NCBI RefSeq assembly: GCF_003352185.1
Contig: NZ_CP029608.1
Location: 1,674,001-1,738,000 of the forward strand
Source: Pseudomonas kribbensis
GTDB taxonomy: Bacteria > Pseudomonadota > Gammaproteobacteria > Pseudomonadales > Pseudomonadaceae
Direction of reading: 5' to 3'
DNA: 64,000 nt
Position numbers and translations under genes: made by a program. Every line of letters begins with the position of its first letter. Position 1 is the stretch's first letter. Positions 7,710 to 16,870 of the stretch are shown piece after piece. The notes beneath the pieces were generated by a model that had not been told where the DNA came from, did no database searches, and saw nothing but the letters and a program-made list of their open reading frames with translations.

Positions 7710-10700
7710 ATGACCGACGAATCGCCCTCCATCGACAAACTGCTGAAAAATCTCGATCACGCCATGCTCGCCGACCGCCACCGGCTGCGGCGGCAGTTGC
7801 TTGAGCTGCGCAAGAAACCTGACGAGGCCAAGCTGGCCCAGTGGGTGGCGCGCATGCAGGCGTCTTGCGATCAGGTGCTGGCGCGCAAGGCCAGCCTGCC
7901 GGTGATCCGTTACGACGACAGCCTGCCGATCGCGGCCAAGCGTGACGAAATCAAGAAGGCCCTGGAAAAGCATCAGGTGCTGATCATCGCCGGTGAAACC
8001 GGCTCGGGTAAAACCACCCAGTTGCCGAAAATCTGCCTGGAAATCGGTCGCGGCCAGCATGGCCTGATCGGCCATACCCAGCCGCGGCGGATCGCGGCGC
8101 GCAGTGTGGCCAGTCGGGTTGCCGAAGAACTCGGTACGCCGCTGGGCGCGCTGGTCGGTTATCAGGTGCGCTTCGAAGACCAAAGCGATTCGAACACCCT
8201 GATCAAACTGATGACCGACGGCATCCTGCTGGCGGAAACCCAGAACGACCGCTACCTTGAGCGCTACGACACGATCATCGTCGACGAAGCCCACGAACGC
8301 AGCCTCAACATCGACTTCCTGCTCGGCTACCTGAAAACCCTGCTGCCGCGTCGTCCGGACCTGAAAGTCATCATCACCTCGGCGACCATCGATCTGGAGC
8401 GTTTCTCCAAGCATTTTGACGATGCCCCGATTGTTGAAGTGTCCGGCCGCACCTTCCCGGTGGAAACCTGGTATCGCCCGCTGACGCTTGAGCAGGACGA
8501 AGAGGGCAACCGCGTCGAGGACGACCTGACCGTGGATCAGGCGATCCTCGCCACACTCGACGAAATCGCCGCCTATGAGCGCAGCGAGCGCCGCAGCCCT
8601 GGCGACGTGCTAGTGTTCCTGCCCGGCGAGCGTGAGATCCGCGACGCCGCCGACATGCTGCGCAAGGCCCAGCTCAAACACACCGAAATCCTGCCGTTGT
8701 ACGCCCGCCTGTCGCCGGCAGAGCAGCAGCGGATCTTCCAGTCCCACCCGGGCCGTCGTGTGGTGCTGGCGACCAACGTTGCCGAAACCTCGCTGACCGT
8801 GCCGGGCATCCGTTACGTGATCGACAGCGGCACCGCACGCATCAGCCGCTACAGCTACCGCGCCAAGGTCCAGCGCCTGCCGATCGAGGCGATTTCCCAG
8901 GCCAGTGCCAACCAGCGTAAAGGTCGCTGCGGACGGGTCGAGCCGGGTATCTGCGTGCGCCTGTACAGCGAAGAGGATTTCCTTGGTCGGCCGGAATTTA
9001 CCGATCCGGAAATCCTGCGTACCAACCTCGCGGCAGTTATTTTGCAGATGCTGCATCTGCGCCTCGGCGAGATCACCGCGTTCCCGTTCATCGAGCCGCC
9101 GGACGGCAAGGCGATCAGCGACGGTTTCAACCTGCTGCAAGAACTCTCGGCGGTGGATCGCAACAGTCAGCTGACCCCGCTCGGCCGCCAGCTGGCGCGT
9201 CTGCCGGTGGACCCGCGCATGGGCCGCATGCTGCTCGAAGCCGCCAAGCTCGGCAGCTTGCAGGAAGTGCTGATCGTCGCCAGTGCCATGTCGATTCAGG
9301 ATCCGCGCGAGCGTCCGCCGGAGCGTCAGCAAGCCGCCGATCAGGCCCATGCACAATGGAAGGATGCCGATTCGGACTTCGCTGCGCTGGTCAATCTGTG
9401 GCGTGGCTTCGAAGAACAGCGCCAGGCGTTGACCGCCAATCCGCTGCGCAACTGGTGCCGCAAGAATTTCCTCAACTACCTGCGCTTGCGCGAGTGGCGC
9501 GATTCCCATCGCCAGTTGAGCCTGATCTGCCGCGACTTGCAGTTGAGCCTCAATAAAGAGCCGGCGGACTATCCGAAACTGCACAAGGCTGTGCTGGTCG
9601 GTCTGCTCAGCCAGATCGGCCAGAAAACCGAGGACGGCGACTATCTTGGCGCCCGTCAGCGGCGCTTCTGGATTCACCCGTCGTCGGGCATCGGCAAGAA
9701 GCGCCCGCAGTGGGTGATGACCGCCGAACTGGTGGAAACCACCAAGCTCTACGCGCGGATGGTGGCGAAGATCGACGCCGACTGGATCGAGCCGCTGGCC
9801 GGGCACCTCATCAAGAAGAACCACTTCGAACCGCACTGGGAGAAGAAGCGCGGTCAGGTCGTCGCATTCGAACAGATCACCCTGTTCGGGCTGATCGTGG
9901 TCGGTCGCCGACCGGTGCATTACGGCCCGGTGGATCCTGTGGTTTCGCGGGAGCTGTTCATCCGCGAAGGCCTGGTGCGGGGCGAGATTCAGTCCCGGGC
10001 CAAATGCCTGACCGCCAACAAGCAATTGCTGGAGCAGCTCGACGAACTGGAAGCCAAGGCCCGTCGCCGGGACATTCTGGCCGACGAGGAAACCCTCTAC
10101 GCGTTCTACGACGCGCGACTGCCGGCGGAGATCCACCAGACCGCGACCTTCGACAGCTGGTATCGGGTCAACAGCCAGAAAGACCCGCAACTGCTGATCA
10201 TGCGCGAGGAAGACGTGCTGGCCCGCGAAGCCAGCGAAGTCACCGCCCAGCATTACCCGGACACCCTGCACATCGGCGATCTGGAACTGGCGCTGAGTTA
10301 CCACTTCGAACCGAATCACCCGCGCGACGGCGTGACCCTGCGCGTGCCGGCGCCGTTGTTGCCGATGCTGCCACCGGAACGCCTGGAATGGCTGGTGCCA
10401 GGACTGATCGAGGCCAAGTGCATCGCGCTGGTGCGCAACCTGCCCAAGGCCCTGCGCAAGAACTTCGTGCCGGTGCCGGACTTCATCAAGGCTGCCCTGC
10501 AACGCATGACCTTCGCCGAAGGTTCGTTGCCGCAAGCGTTGGGCCGTGAACTGCTGCGCATGACCGGTGCGCGGGTCAGTGATGAGGCCTGGGCCGAAGC
10601 GGCGCAGCAGGTCGAAAGCCATCTGCGGATGAACCTGGAAATCGTCGACGGCCAGGGCAAGTTCCTCGGCGAGGGCCGGGATCTGGCGGAACTGACCGCA

Positions 10701-11621
10701 CGTTTCGCTGAAGCCAGCCAGGCCGCGTTGGCCGTGCCGCAAAGTGCGAAAAGTCAGCAACCGGTGGAGGCCAAGGTCTTCGCGCCGGTGGCGGAAAAGA
10801 CTCAGCAGAAGATTGCCGGGCTGTCGATGACGGTCTATCCGGCGCTGGTGGAAGAGGGCGGCACGGTCAAGGAAGGGCGCTTCTCGACCCCGGCCGAAGC
10901 CGAGTTCCAGCACCGCCGCGCCTTGCAGCGTCTGCTGATGCAGCAACTGGCCGAACCGGCCAAGTTCCTGCGCGGCAAGTTGCCGGGACTGACCGAACTG
11001 GGCCTGCTGTACCGCGAACTGGGTCGGGTCGATGCGCTGGTCGAAGACATTCTGCTGGCCAGCCTCGACAGCTGCATTCTTGATGGTGAAGACCCGTTGC
11101 CTCGCGACGGCGCAGGTCTGGCAGCATTGGCCGAGCGCAAGCGTGGCAGCTGGACCGAGCATGCGGAGCGCGTGGCGCGTCTGACCCTGGAAATCCTTAA
11201 GCTCTGGCATGGCCTGCAAAAACGCTTCAAGGGCAAGATCGACCTGGCTCAGGCAGTGGCGCTTAACGACATCAAGCAGCAGCTCAGTCATCTGGTGTAT
11301 CCGGGCTTCGTCCGGGAAACGCCGATGCTCTGGCTCAAAGAGTTGCCGCGCTATCTGAAGGCCGTCGAGCAACGTTTCGAGAAGCTTGGCGCCCAGGTGC
11401 AGAAGGATCGGGTCTGGAGCGGCGAACTCGCCGGCCTCTGGACGCAATACCAGACTCGCGCCGCCAAACATGCCCAGGAAGGCAAGCGTGATCCGCAGCT
11501 TGAGCTGTATCGCTGGTGGCTGGAGGAGTACCGGGTGTCGCTGTTCGCCCAGCAGTTGGGGACGAAAGTGCCGATCTCCGACAAGCGCCTGAACAAACAG
11601 TGGACGCAGGTCGAGGCCTGA
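7710..11621 (+). CDS. hrpA: ATP-dependent RNA helicase HrpA
   Basis: A 1303-residue DEAH-box helicase, the full length expected for HrpA. It has Walker A GETGSGKTT at about 95-103, the DEAH box in IIVDEAHERS at about 190-198, SAT in VIITSATID, motif V TNVAETSLTV and motif VI QRKGRCGRV. HA2 and OB domains follow, then the long HrpA-specific C-terminal region (DUF3418). HrpA unwinds structured RNA and in E. coli rescues stalled or collided ribosomes. The ATG at 7710 starts MTDESPSID; the Shine-Dalgarno is weak. An apparent 1059-residue ORF on the opposite strand is a composition artefact. Confidence 0.96.
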   Translation: MTDESPSIDKLLKNLDHAMLADRHRLRRQLLELRKKPDEAKLAQWVARMQASCDQVLARKASLPVIRYDDSLPIAAKRDEIKKALEKHQVLIIAGETGSGKTTQLPKICLEIGRGQHGLIGHTQPRRIAARSVASRVAEELGTPLGALVGYQVRFEDQSDSNTLIKLMTDGILLAETQNDRYLERYDTIIVDEAHERSLNIDFLLGYLKTLLPRRPDLKVIITSATIDLERFSKHFDDAPIVEVSGRTFPVETWYRPLTLEQDEEGNRVEDDLTVDQAILATLDEIAAYERSERRSPGDVLVFLPGEREIRDAADMLRKAQLKHTEILPLYARLSPAEQQRIFQSHPGRRVVLATNVAETSLTVPGIRYVIDSGTARISRYSYRAKVQRLPIEAISQASANQRKGRCGRVEPGICVRLYSEEDFLGRPEFTDPEILRTNLAAVILQMLHLRLGEITAFPFIEPPDGKAISDGFNLLQELSAVDRNSQLTPLGRQLARLPVDPRMGRMLLEAAKLGSLQEVLIVASAMSIQDPRERPPERQQAADQAHAQWKDADSDFAALVNLWRGFEEQRQALTANPLRNWCRKNFLNYLRLREWRDSHRQLSLICRDLQLSLNKEPADYPKLHKAVLVGLLSQIGQKTEDGDYLGARQRRFWIHPSSGIGKKRPQWVMTAELVETTKLYARMVAKIDADWIEPLAGHLIKKNHFEPHWEKKRGQVVAFEQITLFGLIVVGRRPVHYGPVDPVVSRELFIREGLVRGEIQSRAKCLTANKQLLEQLDELEAKARRRDILADEETLYAFYDARLPAEIHQTATFDSWYRVNSQKDPQLLIMREEDVLAREASEVTAQHYPDTLHIGDLELALSYHFEPNHPRDGVTLRVPAPLLPMLPPERLEWLVPGLIEAKCIALVRNLPKALRKNFVPVPDFIKAALQRMTFAEGSLPQALGRELLRMTGARVSDEAWAEAAQQVESHLRMNLEIVDGQGKFLGEGRDLAELTARFAEASQAALAVPQSAKSQQPVEAKVFAPVAEKTQQKIAGLSMTVYPALVEEGGTVKEGRFSTPAEAEFQHRRALQRLLMQQLAEPAKFLRGKLPGLTELGLLYRELGRVDALVEDILLASLDSCILDGEDPLPRDGAGLAALAERKRGSWTEHAERVARLTLEILKLWHGLQKRFKGKIDLAQAVALNDIKQQLSHLVYPGFVRETPMLWLKELPRYLKAVEQRFEKLGAQVQKDRVWSGELAGLWTQYQTRAAKHAQEGKRDPQLELYRWWLEEYRVSLFAQQLGTKVPISDKRLNKQWTQVEA

Positions 11622-11783
11622 CCTCCGATCCTGCAAAAGGCGCCAAATGCCAAGGTTTATGGCAAACTTCGCGCCTATAAACGCCGGCCCCGCGGTTTTG
11701 AGCCTTGTCAGCCGCGGGCGAGGTCGGAATAAAGCGATGCCAGGTTTTTGCGTCCCCTCTATGGGAATAGACCCTTTGCGTGT

Positions 11784-11799
11784 TGGCACGTCGGTGCCA
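11784..11799. promoter_or_regulatory. Palindrome upstream of the FabH2-like gene
   Basis: TGGCAC and GTGCCA form a perfect inverted repeat with a 4-nt spacer, about 35 nt before the start codon. It superficially resembles a sigma-54 element but the spacing is one base short, so a repressor site is the better guess. Confidence 0.3.
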
Positions 11800-11833
11800 G
11801 CACTTTCTGCCTGAACAGATTAGAGAAACGACC

Positions 11834-12955
11834 ATGCATAACGTCGTCATCAGCGGCACCGGCCTGTATACCCCGGCCAACAGCATCTCCAACGAAGAGC
11901 TGGTGCAGTCTTTCAATACCTACGTCGCGCAGTTCAACGCGGACAACGCCGACGCCATCGCCAGCGGCGAGATCCAGGCCCTGACCGAATCCAGCGCCGC
12001 GTTCATCGAAAAAGCCTCGGGCATCAAGAGCCGCTTTGTCATGGACAAGGACGGCATCCTTGATCCGCAACGCATGGCGCCACGCCTGCCGGAGCGCTCC
12101 AACGACGAATGGTCGGTGCTTTGCCAGATGGCCATCGGCGCTGCCGAGCAAGCCTTGCAGCGCGCCGGCAAGACCGCCGCTGATATCGACGGCGTAATCG
12201 TCGCCTGCTCCAACCTGCAACGTGCCTATCCGGCCATCGCCATCGAAGTCCAGGAAGCACTGGGCATCCAGGGTTTCGGTTTCGACATGAACGTTGCCTG
12301 CTCGTCGGCGACCTTCGGCATCCAGCAAGCCGCCAACACCGTGCAACTGGGCCAGGCCCGGGCGATCCTGATGGTCAACCCGGAAGTCTGCACCGGTCAC
12401 CTGAACTTCCGCGATCGCGACAGCCACTTCATCTTCGGTGACGCGGCTACTGCTGTCGTCATCGAGCGTGCCGATACGGCAACGTCGAAGCACCAGTTCG
12501 ACGTGGTCAGCACCAAACTGCTGACCAAGTTCTCCAACAACATCCGCAACAACTTCGGCTTCCTCAACCGCGCAGCGGAAGAGGGCATCGGTGCTCGCGA
12601 CAAACTGTTCGTGCAGGAAGGCCGCAAGGTGTTCAAGGACGTGTGTCCGATGGTGGCCGAACTGATCGGTGAACACCTGGAAGAGAACAAGCTCAACGTC
12701 GGTGACGTGAAGCGCTTCTGGCTGCACCAGGCCAACCTGAGCATGAACCACCTGATCGTGCGCAAGTTGCTGGGCCGCGAAGCGACCGAAGAAGAAGCAC
12801 CGGTGATTCTCGACACTTACGCCAACACCAGCTCCGCCGGTTCCGTGATCGCGTTCCACAAGTATCAGGACGATCTGGCGGCCGGTTCGCTGGCGGTGCT
12901 GAGTTCGTTCGGCGCCGGTTATTCGATTGGTAGCGTGATTCTGCGCAAGCGCTGA
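11834..12955 (+). CDS. Beta-ketoacyl-ACP synthase III family protein (FabH2-like)
   Basis: A 373-residue thiolase-fold condensing enzyme. The catalytic triad of the KAS III family is visible: Cys156 in NVACSSATF, His298 in FWLHQANLSMNHL and Asn331 in YANTSSAGS. It is longer than FabH (about 320), with an extra N-terminal region around residues 25-60. In P. aeruginosa the similar PA3286 (FabH2) condenses octanoyl-CoA from beta-oxidation with malonyl-ACP, feeding it back into fatty-acid synthesis; that function is inferred here from family, length and the following ECF sigma gene. The ATG at 11834 follows AGAGAAACGACC, a modest ribosome binding site. An intrinsic terminator follows the stop. 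Confidence 0.88.
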   Translation: MHNVVISGTGLYTPANSISNEELVQSFNTYVAQFNADNADAIASGEIQALTESSAAFIEKASGIKSRFVMDKDGILDPQRMAPRLPERSNDEWSVLCQMAIGAAEQALQRAGKTAADIDGVIVACSNLQRAYPAIAIEVQEALGIQGFGFDMNVACSSATFGIQQAANTVQLGQARAILMVNPEVCTGHLNFRDRDSHFIFGDAATAVVIERADTATSKHQFDVVSTKLLTKFSNNIRNNFGFLNRAAEEGIGARDKLFVQEGRKVFKDVCPMVAELIGEHLEENKLNVGDVKRFWLHQANLSMNHLIVRKLLGREATEEEAPVILDTYANTSSAGSVIAFHKYQDDLAAGSLAVLSSFGAGYSIGSVILRKR

Positions 12956-12968
12956 GTCCGTGTTAAAA

Positions 12969-13020
12969 GATCGCAGTCTGCACGCTCCTTCGGAAGCCGT
13001 CGCAGGCTGCGATTTTTTTT
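12969..13020 (+). terminator. Intrinsic terminator after FabH2-like gene
   Basis: ATCGCAG...CTGCGAT imperfect stem followed by eight T. It ends only 15 nt before the ECF sigma start codon, so the sigma gene needs read-through or a promoter further upstream. Confidence 0.75.
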
Positions 13021-13035
13021 GCCCGTGAGGTATCG

Positions 13036-13650
13036 ATGGCTGCAACGGATGACTCTCAATTGCTGGCACGCCTGCTGGCCGGCGAGCAAAAGGCTTTCAA
13101 GGAACTGGTCACCACCTACCAGAGCGCCATGCGCGCGGTGGCCTATGCGATTGTCGGCCAGCGCCACGTCGAAGAAGTAGTGCAGGACGCCTGGCTGTCA
13201 GTGGTGCGGCATATCGGCAGCTTCGAGGGACGCTCCAGTCTCAAGACCTGGTTGCTGACCATCACCGCCAATTCGGCCAAGGGCCGTTACAAGCAGAACC
13301 GCCGCGAGGTGCTGATGGATGATCTGCCGTCGCCTCACGGCACCATAGACGATGATCGCTTTTCCCCCGGCGACGGCCACTGGCTGGTCGCACCGTTCGC
13401 CTGGCATCAGGACACGCCCGAAGCGTTGCTGACCGAAAATGAACTGCGCGAATGCCTGGAGCACACGTTGCTCAGCCTGTCAGAACTGCAAAGCAGTGTG
13501 CTGTTGCTGCGCGAGCGTCAGGGGCTGGAGCTGGAGGAGATCTGTAATCTTCTGGAGATCTCGCTCTCCAATGTCCGTGTGCTGCTGCATCGTGCGCGGC
13601 TGAAAGTCTTCGCCACCGTGGAGCATTTCGAGGAGACCGGCGAATGCTGA
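13036..13650 (+). CDS. ECF-family RNA polymerase sigma factor
   Basis: A 204-residue sigma-70 family protein. Region 2 is at about residues 12-90 (FKELVTTYQSAMRAVAYAI, then VVQDAWLSVVRHIGSFEGRS and LKTWLLTITAN), and region 4 at about 135-195 (LSLSELQSSVLLLRERQGLELEEICNLLEIS, then VRVLLHRARLKV). It redirects RNA polymerase to a stress regulon; targets are not deducible. A roughly 30-residue acidic linker between regions 2 and 4 is longer than in minimal ECFs. It overlaps the start of the downstream zinc-finger protein by 7 nt, indicating translational coupling. I recall an ECF gene in the same place (PA3285) in P. aeruginosa. Confidence 0.92.
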   Translation: MAATDDSQLLARLLAGEQKAFKELVTTYQSAMRAVAYAIVGQRHVEEVVQDAWLSVVRHIGSFEGRSSLKTWLLTITANSAKGRYKQNRREVLMDDLPSPHGTIDDDRFSPGDGHWLVAPFAWHQDTPEALLTENELRECLEHTLLSLSELQSSVLLLRERQGLELEEICNLLEISLSNVRVLLHRARLKVFATVEHFEETGEC

Positions 13651-13880
13651 CCTGTAAAGAACAAGTGGCGCGCTCCAGCGATTATCTCGATGGCCAGTTG
13701 AGCTTTCGCGAGAAGCTGATGGTGCGTCATCACCTGATGTTCTGCCGAAATTGCCGGCGCTTCATCCGCCAGATGCGCTTGATGCAGGCGACATTGCGGG
13801 TGATGCCGGAGAAACCGGATGAGGGTGTGGATGCGTTGGCCGAGCGGCTGGCGGCGCAGCGCCGCAAAGACAATTCCTGA
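13644..13880 (+). CDS. Zinc-finger anti-sigma-like protein
   Basis: A 78-residue protein overlapping the ECF sigma gene by 7 nt. It carries the HC2-type pattern: Cys4 (MLTCKEQ), then HHLMFCRNCRRF with His/His and CxxC, the zinc-binding module of soluble ZAS-type anti-sigma factors. No transmembrane helix is present, so the partner is probably a cytoplasmic anti-sigma factor that senses redox or metal state through the thiols. Coupling to the ECF gene strongly supports this. A regulator with a different role (for example an adaptor) is possible but less likely. Confidence 0.85.
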   Translation: MLTCKEQVARSSDYLDGQLSFREKLMVRHHLMFCRNCRRFIRQMRLMQATLRVMPEKPDEGVDALAERLAAQRRKDNS

Positions 13881-13882
13881 GG

Positions 13883-13949
13883 CAAAAAAACAGCCCGGCG
13901 TAACAGCAGCGAACGGATGATGGGGATCGCTGCTGCGGCGCCGGGCTGT
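13883..13949 (-). terminator. Two-tier hairpin terminator downstream of the porin
   Basis: ACAGCCCGGCG/CGCCGGGCTGT (11 bp) encloses CAGCAGCGA/TCGCTGCTG (9 bp). On the minus strand it runs into seven T, so it mainly terminates the porin transcript; plus-strand genes end just upstream. Confidence 0.8.
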
Positions 13950-13960
13950 AGGATAACTTC

Positions 13961-14017
13961 AGCTTCAAGCTTCAAGCTTCAAGCTTCAAGCTTCAAGCGA
14001 GGCATTCACTTGAAGCT
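13961..14017. repeat. AGCTTCA heptamer tandem repeat with inverted copy
   Basis: Five tandem AGCTTCA units at 13961-13995, followed at 14011-14017 by the reverse complement TGAAGCT. The array can fold back on the inverted unit to form a hairpin between porin stop and terminator. Low-complexity arrays of this kind are, as I recall, common in Pseudomonas intergenic DNA. Confidence 0.85.
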
Positions 14018-14037
14018 TGCCGCTTATGACTGCTGTT

Positions 14038-15369
14038 TTAGAACTTGGCTTCAGCATCCAGTTGCAGGGTGTTGATGTCGGAGTCGGTCTTCTTCAGGCT
14101 GGCGTTGGTGTAGTCCGAGTTAGCCATGAAGTAGGTGGCGCCGAGGGTGAAGTTCTTGTCCAGCTCGTAGCTCACTTTCAGCTTGCTGCCGCGGGAACCG
14201 GTGTAACCGTTGGCGAAGTCGGAGTCGGTGAAGGCACCCACCACCGCGTTACGCTGTACGTCGCGGTAGTTGTAATCGATGCCGAAGCCGTAAACCTTGG
14301 TCTTCACGCCGGCCAGCCAGCCAGTGTCCTGGTCGTTGCTGGCATCGTTGTTGTTCACGTACTGACCGTAGATCGACAGCGGAACCGGCAGGTTGGCGAT
14401 GTCCAGCTGACCAAAGCCTTCATACAGTTTGAAGGTTTCGTTCGGGCTGTTGCCGTTGACGGCCAGGGCGCATGGTGCAGTAACGGTGCCGCTGGTAGGG
14501 CAGGCGCTGTCCTTGTCGTTGTCGTAGGAGTAGATGCTGCCGCCCAAGGTCAGTTTCAGGCTGTCGGTCAGCGCGAAGCGACCGCCCAGCTGGCCAGCGT
14601 ACAGACGCAGGTCGTGCTTGAACTGCACACCTTCGCCGTCGACGTTGTCCTTGAGGGTGTAGTGACCGGCGCTACCGAACAGTTCGGCGCTGCCGTTCAG
14701 CGGGTACTTGTAGGTGACAGCCAGGCCTTCCGGGTTGATGTCGCTGTCCCAGATGATGTCGCCCATGCTCACCCAAGGCTGATTCATTTTACCGGCGATC
14801 AGGTGCAGGTTCTTGACCGCGTCAGGGTGGTAGTCGACGTAGCCCAGGTCGAGCCAGATCTGCTTCTTGTCGAAGTAGTTGTTCAGGTCCTGGTTGGTGG
14901 AGCGGGCGTCGTCGCTGCTGCCGGTGGCGATACGGATACCGGTGTCAACCTGCGGGTTGATTTCGGTGTAGGCACCCAGACGGGCACGAATGCGCTGACG
15001 GTCCTGGTCCTTGGCGTTCGGCACGCCATCGTTCTTCACGGTTTCCTGACGGAAACGTACGTCACCCTTGAACTGGGTCTTGGCAGCCCAGGCCAGCTTC
15101 TGGTCGAAGCTGCTCAGCTCGTTGGTTTTCTTCGCGGTTGCCGCGATTTGCTCGTTGGTCTCTTGCTGCGCCTGCTGCGCGATTTGCTGGGCCTTCTGAT
15201 CCTGGGCCAGTTCGGTTTGCAGTTCTACGTACTGCGCCTGGGTGATGGAACCGTTAGCCTTGAGCATGTCGAGCAGTTTGGCGTCGACTGCGGCACTGGC
15301 CGGAACACTCATGGCCAGCAACAGGCCACCGCACAGGGCCGCCGCAGTTTTCGTGGAAGCAAGACGCAT
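14038..15369 (-). CDS. Putative outer-membrane porin
   Basis: A 443-residue protein with a cleavable signal peptide (residues 1-27, ending VPASA), then a predicted coiled-coil at about 35-80 rich in Gln and Ala (QAQYVELQTELAQDQ...). A beta-barrel follows with alternating aromatic strands and a C-terminal Phe (LQLDAEAKF) as recognised by the BAM machinery. The domain layout matches the Pseudomonas putative porin family with an N-terminal coiled coil. Substrate is unknown. The ATG at 15369 has CGGAG seven nt upstream; the open frame extends to 15513 but lacks a ribosome binding site. It is divergent from the FemAB-like gene. Confidence 0.87.
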   Translation of the reverse strand: MRLASTKTAAALCGGLLLAMSVPASAAVDAKLLDMLKANGSITQAQYVELQTELAQDQKAQQIAQQAQQETNEQIAATAKKTNELSSFDQKLAWAAKTQFKGDVRFRQETVKNDGVPNAKDQDRQRIRARLGAYTEINPQVDTGIRIATGSSDDARSTNQDLNNYFDKKQIWLDLGYVDYHPDAVKNLHLIAGKMNQPWVSMGDIIWDSDINPEGLAVTYKYPLNGSAELFGSAGHYTLKDNVDGEGVQFKHDLRLYAGQLGGRFALTDSLKLTLGGSIYSYDNDKDSACPTSGTVTAPCALAVNGNSPNETFKLYEGFGQLDIANLPVPLSIYGQYVNNNDASNDQDTGWLAGVKTKVYGFGIDYNYRDVQRNAVVGAFTDSDFANGYTGSRGSKLKVSYELDKNFTLGATYFMANSDYTNASLKKTDSDINTLQLDAEAKF

Positions 15370-15649
15370 AGCAATCTCCGAAGATGAGAGGGATGGCTGA
15401 ACCATCCTGGGCACAACCGACGATTTGAACGTCGGAAAACTGTGTCCGGGTAGAACCCGGCGCTCTAAAAACAGGCGCCAGTATCGCGATGGTTTATGAC
15501 AGAGCAGTGGCACGGTGATGGCAGGTTGATGACGATGCGAAACTTGCGTGAACTATTGATCTAGAGCGCTGTCGCGCAATCGGACGTGGGCAAGACAGGG
15601 CCGATCAGCGATACTCGCGAGGCTTTCAGGGCCAAAAGTGGAGAGGAAA

Positions 15650-16783
15650 ATGCCGTTGCAGCGCCTGCAAAAACTGTCGGAAATCGAACCGGCACTCTGG
15701 GATGCACTGGTGCCGGACAACCAGCCGTTTCTGCGCCATGCCTTCCTCGGCGCGCTGGAAGACAGCGGCAGTGTCGGCCCGCACACCGGCTGGCAGGCGG
15801 AGCATTTGCTGCATGTCGAAGACGGTCGTCTGATCGCGGCGCTGCCCGGTTATCGCAAGTGGCATTCCTATGGCGAATACGTCTTCGATCACGGCTGGGC
15901 CGATGCCTGCGCCCGTGCCGGCATCGATTACTACCCCAAGTTTTTGAGTGCGGTGCCGTTCAGTCCGGTCACCGGGCCACGCCTGTTGGCGGCGAACGTC
16001 GAGGACGGATTCGAACTGCTCAAGAGCCTGCCGGGCTATCTGGAAATCGAAGAACTCTCTGGCGCCCACATCAACTTCACCGATGCCTTTACCGACGCTG
16101 CGATGTCCGAGCAGCCGGGCTGGCTGCAACGCATCGGCTGTCAGTACCACTGGCAGAATCGCGGCTATCGCGACTTCCAGGACTTTCTCGACGTGCTCAG
16201 CTCGCGCAAGCGCAAGCAGATGCGCAAGGAGCGCGAGCAAGTGGCGGGGCAGGGCTTCGAATTCGAATGGCTTGAGGGGCGAGAGCTGGACGAGGCGCAG
16301 TGGGATTTTGTCTATGCCTGCTACGCCAACACTTATGCGGTACGCCGTCAGGCACCGTACCTGACGCGGGAGTTTTTCAGCCTGCTGGCTGAGCGCATGC
16401 CGGAATCGATTCGTGTCGTGCTGGCCAAACAGGGGTCAAGGCCGGTGGCGATGGCGTTCAGCCTTGTGGGTGGCGACAGTTTCTACGGGCGTTACTGGGG
16501 ATGTCTGGCCGAGTACGACCGGCTGCATTTCGAAACCTGTTTTTACCAGGGCATGGACTACGCGATTGCCCAGGGTTACCAACGTTTCGACGCCGGTGCT
16601 CAGGGCGAACACAAGTTGATTCGCGGTTTTGAACCCGTGATTACCCACTCTTGGCACTACTTGCGCCATCCCGGCCTGAAAGCCGCCGTGAAGGATTTTC
16701 TTCAGCAGGAGCGCGCCGGTGTGATGAGTTATGTAGAGCAGGCTCGTGAGGCGCTGCCCTACAAACAGCCACAAGGTTTTTGA
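15650..16783 (+). CDS. FemAB-like peptidogalycan/GNAT-superfamily protein
   Basis: A 377-residue protein of the FemAB_like (PF04339, formerly DUF482) type, two GNAT folds in tandem. Characteristic blocks are QPFLRHAFLGALEDSGSVG and GWQAEHLLHVEDGRLIAALP near the N-terminus, RKRKQMRKEREQV in the middle, and YGRYWGCLAEYDRLHFETCF with the FDAGAQGEHKLIRGFEP block near the end. The biochemical reaction of this family is not established; acyl or aminoacyl transfer is suggested by the fold. The ATG at 15650 is preceded by GGAGAGG; an upstream GTG in frame (15638) overlaps that site. It is a single gene, divergent from the porin. Confidence 0.87.
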   Translation: MPLQRLQKLSEIEPALWDALVPDNQPFLRHAFLGALEDSGSVGPHTGWQAEHLLHVEDGRLIAALPGYRKWHSYGEYVFDHGWADACARAGIDYYPKFLSAVPFSPVTGPRLLAANVEDGFELLKSLPGYLEIEELSGAHINFTDAFTDAAMSEQPGWLQRIGCQYHWQNRGYRDFQDFLDVLSSRKRKQMRKEREQVAGQGFEFEWLEGRELDEAQWDFVYACYANTYAVRRQAPYLTREFFSLLAERMPESIRVVLAKQGSRPVAMAFSLVGGDSFYGRYWGCLAEYDRLHFETCFYQGMDYAIAQGYQRFDAGAQGEHKLIRGFEPVITHSWHYLRHPGLKAAVKDFLQQERAGVMSYVEQAREALPYKQPQGF

Positions 16784-16870
16784 ACTTCGACCAGGGCTCA
16801 ATAGATGAAAGCCCCCCGGCCGATTCATTGTCACGAAAACCGATGTTAAATCATGGCCAGGTCGTGCTGA

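Noticed and set aside
8610..11789. A 1059-residue open frame antisense to hrpA
   Set aside because: It lies wholly opposite a full-length HrpA with every helicase motif; long antisense frames are expected in GC-rich DNA with strong codon bias. No ribosome binding site or domain is visible.
11784..11799. Sigma-54 promoter reading of TGGCAC-N4-GTGCCA
   Set aside because: The GG-to-GC spacing is nine rather than ten nt and the -12 element is poor; kept only as a palindrome.
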